A stretch of DNA of 64,000 nucleotides, from contig NZ_JAODUA010000022.1 in assembly GCF_025399895.1 (NCBI RefSeq), positions 32,854 through 96,853 on the forward strand, read 5' to 3'. Source of the stretch: Streptomyces sp. ASQP_92. GTDB lineage: Bacteria; Actinomycetota; Actinomycetes; Streptomycetales; Streptomycetaceae. Numbering within the stretch: position 1 is the stretch's first letter; each line of letters starts with the position of its first letter. Made by a program: the position numbers and the translations under genes. Of the stretch, positions 60,563 through 64,000 are shown in pieces. The notes beneath the pieces were generated by a model. That model was not told the origin of the DNA, searched no databases, and saw nothing but the letters and a program-made list of their open reading frames with translations.

Positions 60563-60578
60563 CCCGGGCCGCCCCGGG
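60563..60578 (+). terminator. Short G+C hairpin after treZ
   Basis: CCCGGG-CCGC-CCCGGG, 6-bp arms, directly after the treZ stop at 60561 and 37 bp before the end of the convergent peptidase gene (60615). Confidence 0.5.
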
Positions 60579-60614
60579 CGCCTCAACACCCGCGCTCCTG
60601 CTGCTGGTTACTCG

Positions 60615-61745
60615 TTACTCGACGATCGCCATGGCGCGGTCGGTGTTGTTCAAACGCCGGCCGCCGTCACTCGTCACGGTGACGATGTCCTCGATGCGGA
60701 CGCCGAACCGGCCGGGCAGATAGATGCCCGGCTCGATCGAGAAACACATCCCGGGCACCAGAGGGCGCTCCTCGCCCTCGATCATGTACGGCGGCTCGTG
60801 GGTGGTCACACCGATGCCGTGTCCGGTGCGATGGATGAAGTACTCGCCGTATCCCGCGTCCGCGATCACGGCGCGCGCCGCACGGTCGATGTCCTGGCAG
60901 GCGACGCCCGGCCGTACCGCGTCGAAGCCCGCCTGCTGGGCCTCGCGCACCACGTCGTGGACCCGCCGCTCCTCCGCTGTGGGCTCGCCGACGTGGACGG
61001 TACGGGTGGTGTCGGAACCGTAGCCGTGCTTGAGCCCGCCGAAGTCGAGCACGACCATGTCGCCGCGCTCGATCGTGCGGTCGCCCGCCTCGTGGTGCGG
61101 GTTGGCGCCGTTGGGCCCGGAGCCGACCACGGTGAAGTCCACCTGGGAATGGCCGAACTTGAGCAGCAGAGCGGCAAGATCGGCGGCGACCTCGGTCTCC
61201 TTGCGGCCCGCGAACGCCACCTTCACGATCTCGCCGTACGCCTCGTCCGCCGCCGCCCCCGCCGCGTCGAGGCGAGCCAGCTCGTGCTCGTCCTTGACGG
61301 CGCGCAGCATGGGCAGCGCCTCGGTCAGCGAGACATAGGAGGTGCCGGGCAACTCCTTCTGGAAACCGAGCAAATGCATCGCCCAGGCGTTGTCGCTCAC
61401 GCCGAAGCGGCCGTCGACGTCGAGGAGCGGGGCCGTCACCGCGTAGGGATCCTTGCCATCGGTCCAGTCGCGCAGGGTCAGCGCGGCGGCGCCGTCGGCG
61501 TGCTCGGCGTCGGGCGCCTCCAGGGTCGGCACCACCAGGACCGGCTCCTGTCCGGCCGCGAGCACCAGGACGGTGAGCCGCTCGGTGATCGCGGTCGGCC
61601 GGTAACCAGTGAGATACACGAGGTCGGGGCCGGGCGCGACGAGCAGGCCGGCGAGTCCGGCATCGGCGGCGGACTCGGCGGCACGGGCCATCCGGGCCCG
61701 GTAGTCGTCGGCGGTGAAGGGCGCGGGAGCGGAGGTAGTGGACAT
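60615..61745 (-). CDS. Xaa-Pro aminopeptidase family metallopeptidase (M24B)
   Basis: 376 residues. The creatinase N-terminal domain (GLAGLLVAPGPDLVYLTGYR) precedes the pita-bread domain with its five metal ligands: VVLDFGG (Asp), GSDTTRTV (Asp), HRTGHGIG (His), SIEPGIY (Glu) and RIEDIV (Glu). It removes N-terminal residues before proline in the cytoplasm. ATG 61745 is used; the frame stays open further upstream but the family begins here. Confidence 0.9.
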   Translation of the reverse strand: MSTTSAPAPFTADDYRARMARAAESAADAGLAGLLVAPGPDLVYLTGYRPTAITERLTVLVLAAGQEPVLVVPTLEAPDAEHADGAAALTLRDWTDGKDPYAVTAPLLDVDGRFGVSDNAWAMHLLGFQKELPGTSYVSLTEALPMLRAVKDEHELARLDAAGAAADEAYGEIVKVAFAGRKETEVAADLAALLLKFGHSQVDFTVVGSGPNGANPHHEAGDRTIERGDMVVLDFGGLKHGYGSDTTRTVHVGEPTAEERRVHDVVREAQQAGFDAVRPGVACQDIDRAARAVIADAGYGEYFIHRTGHGIGVTTHEPPYMIEGEERPLVPGMCFSIEPGIYLPGRFGVRIEDIVTVTSDGGRRLNNTDRAMAIVE

Positions 61746-61879
61746 GGCCTCATCCTGCCCGCACGCCCGCTCCCGGGCGAGTGGGCGGGCCGCCTGATTC
61801 CGCGCACGCTCCTCCCCCACCGCCCACATCTCGTCGGCGCGTCACCCCGCCCCCGCGTCACCGCACCGGAGCCATCCCG

Positions 61880-62833
61880 TCAGAGCCCCTCCGTCTCGTC
61901 CCCGACGAGCTTCTCCAGCAGCTCGCCGAAGTCCTCACCCACCACGATGCGCAGCCCGTCCCCGTCCCGGTCGCTGAGTTGCGTCAACACCCCGCCGCGC
62001 CACCAGTAGACGTACGGGCTGATCGACCCGGGCGTGTCCTCGTAGCCCGCGGCGGCGAACGAGGCCATCGCGTTGAGCGCGAGGACCATGCCGGAATCGC
62101 GGATGACGTGGAAGGCGAGCTGGTGGCGGAAGGGCATCGCCACGAGCGCGCCCTCCGGCGGGAGCCCGCTGCCGGTGACCTCACGGACGACGGTCTCCAG
62201 GGCGAGCACCCGGCTCGCGGTGTAGAAGGAGTCGCCCACCACGATCTCGAAGCGCGTCCCGTCGTCGCCCCTGACCGTCTCATGCGCCTCCACGGGCAGT
62301 TCCCGCAGATTGCGCAAGGCCTGCTCGCGCAGGTCGGGAAGTGTGCCGAGGGGTTCGAGAGCCTCGTCGGTCAGCATCATGACGCTCTCGGGCAGGTCGA
62401 GCGCGAGGATCTCGTACAGTCCCGGCGCCACACTGCGCGCATAGCCGAAGCTCTGCGGGTCAAGACCGTCGCCGCTGATCACACGCGGATAGAGCTGGGC
62501 CCGGATCTGCTCCGGCGGCATGGTGTCGAGGGCGGACGGCGCGTCCATGGTGCGCAACACCATCGCGACGTGCTTACGGATCAGTTCCGGCCACACACGC
62601 GGGCCACGGGGTTCGTTGTGGCACACGGCCGCGAGGTTACCCAGGCCGAAGCGGCGCCCGGCGCTGTCCCTCACCGAGTCCGCGTAGACGGTGACCTCAA
62701 GACCCAGCTCGGCGAACGCCTCCCTGACCACAGCTCGAAAGCGGGCACCCTCGTCGTTCGAGAAGAAGCCGAACTCGGGGTCCCTCGGGACGTCGCTCGC
62801 GTCCCGCTTGGGCCCTCGTCGGAATATCCCCAC
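61880..62833 (-). CDS. DUF1444-like (YtpQ-type) protein of unknown function
   Basis: 317 residues from GTG 62833 (GIFRRGPKRDASDVPRDPEF). The C-terminal two thirds contain LREQALRNLRELPVEAHETV, FEIVVGDSFYTASRVLALET and FRHQLAFHVIRDS, the order seen in DUF1444/YtpQ-like proteins. No catalytic motif is visible and no membrane segment is predicted. The frame is open far upstream, but an AAGG-containing ribosome site favours the GTG. It is followed by the peptidase gene on the same strand. Confidence 0.65.
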   Translation of the reverse strand: MGIFRRGPKRDASDVPRDPEFGFFSNDEGARFRAVVREAFAELGLEVTVYADSVRDSAGRRFGLGNLAAVCHNEPRGPRVWPELIRKHVAMVLRTMDAPSALDTMPPEQIRAQLYPRVISGDGLDPQSFGYARSVAPGLYEILALDLPESVMMLTDEALEPLGTLPDLREQALRNLRELPVEAHETVRGDDGTRFEIVVGDSFYTASRVLALETVVREVTGSGLPPEGALVAMPFRHQLAFHVIRDSGMVLALNAMASFAAAGYEDTPGSISPYVYWWRGGVLTQLSDRDGDGLRIVVGEDFGELLEKLVGDETEGL

Positions 62834-62873
62834 GTCAGCTGCCTTCCCTTGCACGGTCGCCAGAGCTGCGAGC

Positions 62874-63506
62874 CTACCCAGTGAGCACCTCGGTGATGAC
62901 AAGATCCGCCCGCGCGCGTCCGGCGGCCACCAAAGACGCGTTGGCCTCGTCGGACTCCTCGACCCACCGCTTGGCGTCCGGCCGTGTCCTGCCGTGCCGC
63001 ACATGGCGATCCACGAGCCGGCGCACCCGCTCCTCGCCGTCGAGGTGGAGATACCAGATCTCGTCGACGAGGTCCCTGACCTGTGCCCACGCCCCTTCGT
63101 CATGCAGCAGGTAATTGCCCTCGGTGACCACGAGCGGGATCTCCGGAGCCACAGGGATGCTTCCGGCCAGCGCCTCCTCCAGGGAGCGGTCGAAATCCGG
63201 CGCGTAGACGACCGTGCCGGGCCGCGGCGAGCGCAGCCGGGCGAGCAGTGCGGCATAACCTGCGGCATCGAAGGTGTCGGGCGCACCTTTGCGTTCGGCG
63301 CGCCCCAGCCGGCTCAGCTCGCCATTGGCGAGGTGGAATCCGTCCATGGGGACGAGAACGGCCTCCGCGCCGAGCCGTGCCACCAACTCCCCTGCCAGCG
63401 TGGACTTTCCGGCGCCGGGCGGGCCCGCGATACCGAGAATGCGACGCCGGCCGGGCACGATGAGGCCCCGGGCACGCCCGACGAGCCGGTCAAGGTCGAG
63501 ATCCAT
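62874..63506 (-). CDS. P-loop nucleoside/pantothenate kinase-like protein
   Basis: 210 residues. Walker A is GIAGPPGAGKSTLAGEL near residues 25-41, followed by VPMDGFHLANGELSR (the DGFH motif of the uridine kinase and pantothenate kinase family) and VVTEGNYLL. It probably phosphorylates a nucleoside or a small metabolite. It is divergent from the VOC gene, 57 bp apart, and lies upstream of the DUF1444-like gene. Confidence 0.85.
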   Translation of the reverse strand: MDLDLDRLVGRARGLIVPGRRRILGIAGPPGAGKSTLAGELVARLGAEAVLVPMDGFHLANGELSRLGRAERKGAPDTFDAAGYAALLARLRSPRPGTVVYAPDFDRSLEEALAGSIPVAPEIPLVVTEGNYLLHDEGAWAQVRDLVDEIWYLHLDGEERVRRLVDRHVRHGRTRPDAKRWVEESDEANASLVAAGRARADLVITEVLTG

Positions 63507-63537
63507 GACCGCATTGTTCCACCGCTCGCGGCGGAAT

Positions 63538-63554
63538 TACGTACTACGTATAAC
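63538..63554 (+). promoter_or_regulatory. TACGTA repeats overlapping a candidate -10 of the VOC gene
   Basis: TACGTACTACGTA (63538-63550) is a direct repeat of the palindrome TACGTA, and TATAAC (63549-63554) looks like a -10 element only about 10 bases before the ATG at 63564. This would give a transcript with almost no leader, and the repeat could be an operator over the promoter. Confidence 0.45.
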
Positions 63555-63563
63555 CTTGAGGGC

Positions 63564-63956
63564 ATGCCGCACATCGCACTCATCACGCTCGTCGTACGCG
63601 ACTACGACGAGGCCATCGATTTCTACACCGGGGCCCTGGGTTTCGAGCTGGCCGAGGACACCGACCGCGGGGACGGCTCACGCTGGGTGGTGGTCCGGCC
63701 GGCGGGCGCATCGAACGACGCGGCCGGGCTGCTCCTGGCGCGCGCCAAGGACGAGGCCCAACTCGCGAGCGTGGGCGCGCAGACGGGCGGCCGGGTCGGC
63801 TTCTTCCTCCACACCGAGGACTTCGCGGGCGACCACGCCCGCATGCTGGCGGCCGGAGTCCGCTTCCTGGAGGAGCCACGGCATGAGCCCTACGGTTCCG
63901 TGGCCGTTTTCGAGGACCTGTACGGAAATCGCTGGGATCTGTTGCAGCCGGCGTGA
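63564..63956 (+). CDS. VOC (glyoxalase/bleomycin-resistance fold) protein
   Basis: 130 residues. Two beta-alpha-beta-beta-beta modules: HIALITLVVRDYDEAIDFYT and LGFELAEDTDRG, then VGFFLHTEDFAGDHARMLAA, ending GSVAVFEDLYGNRWDLLQPA with the metal-ligand Glu of EDLYGN. The substrate is unknown; such proteins are lyases, isomerases or binding proteins. The following 44 bases to the window end contain nothing recognisable. Confidence 0.88.
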   Translation: MPHIALITLVVRDYDEAIDFYTGALGFELAEDTDRGDGSRWVVVRPAGASNDAAGLLLARAKDEAQLASVGAQTGGRVGFFLHTEDFAGDHARMLAAGVRFLEEPRHEPYGSVAVFEDLYGNRWDLLQPA

Positions 63957-64000
63957 GACGAGCGTGGTGGGCCGGGCTCCGCTCGCCGACCACCCGTATG

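Overview
The window looks like a chromosomal segment of a Streptomyces species or close relative. This rests on very high G+C, third-position-biased codons, frequent GTG starts, overlapping ATGA gene junctions and family-level clues (mycothiol-type nitroreductase homologue, an HEPN protein of the SAV2148 type, TreXYZ trehalose enzymes, secreted S8 peptidases, FG-GAP protein). A by-eye scan found no in-frame TTA (bldA) codon in any called gene. I saw no tRNA, rRNA, prophage, insertion sequence or CRISPR array. The assignments are from reading the sequence and its translations; no database search was run.

Layout. 0-5 kb: 5' end of a secreted S8 peptidase (minus), a divergent LuxR-type regulator, a small membrane protein, an FMN/F420-type oxidoreductase and a secreted FG-GAP repeat protein. 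5-14.4 kb: asnB, chaA, an Ada/AlkA-like protein that has lost the AlkA catalytic loop, a six-copy tandem repeat array, rsgA behind a short leader ORF and hairpins, a P450, and a phosphodiester glycosidase. 14.4-18.8 kb: a 780-bp gene-poor leader with an ABC ATPase remnant, then a two-gene ABC importer and an ArsR regulator, with related palindromes at both promoters. 18.8-23.9 kb: BrkB-type membrane protein, AidB-like acyl-CoA dehydrogenase, GAF regulator, GNAT.

24-33.5 kb is the best-defined unit: an assimilatory sulfur operon. A short Cys-containing leader peptide precedes sulfite reductase, a 59-aa zinc-ribbon protein, cysH, cysC, cysD, cysN, then a sulfonate-type ABC importer (ssuA, ssuB, ssuC) and a sirohydrochlorin chelatase that would supply siroheme to the sulfite reductase. 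Sulfate is activated by CysDN and CysC, reduced by CysH and CysI; organosulfonates enter through SsuABC, but no desulfonating monooxygenase is in the window.

33.6-47 kb is mixed: a secreted beta-helix protein, a TIGR03086-type protein, a DsbA-fold oxidoreductase, DUF4440 and DUF1697 proteins, a subtilisin-like peptidase, a sugar ABC operon whose binding-protein gene carries a one-base frameshift, an APH-like kinase, a DEDD exonuclease and an HEPN protein. 47.3-60.6 kb holds the three enzymes of the TreXYZ route from glycogen to trehalose (glgX/treX, treY, treZ), interrupted by an MFS transporter, a degenerate P450, a LysR regulator, a dihydrolipoyl dehydrogenase, a DUF1707-FHA protein and a GNAT protein. 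60.6-64 kb: an M24 aminopeptidase, a DUF1444-like protein, a P-loop kinase and a VOC protein.

Recurrent themes are short tandem duplications, several at gene 3' ends, and short leader ORFs ahead of conserved genes.
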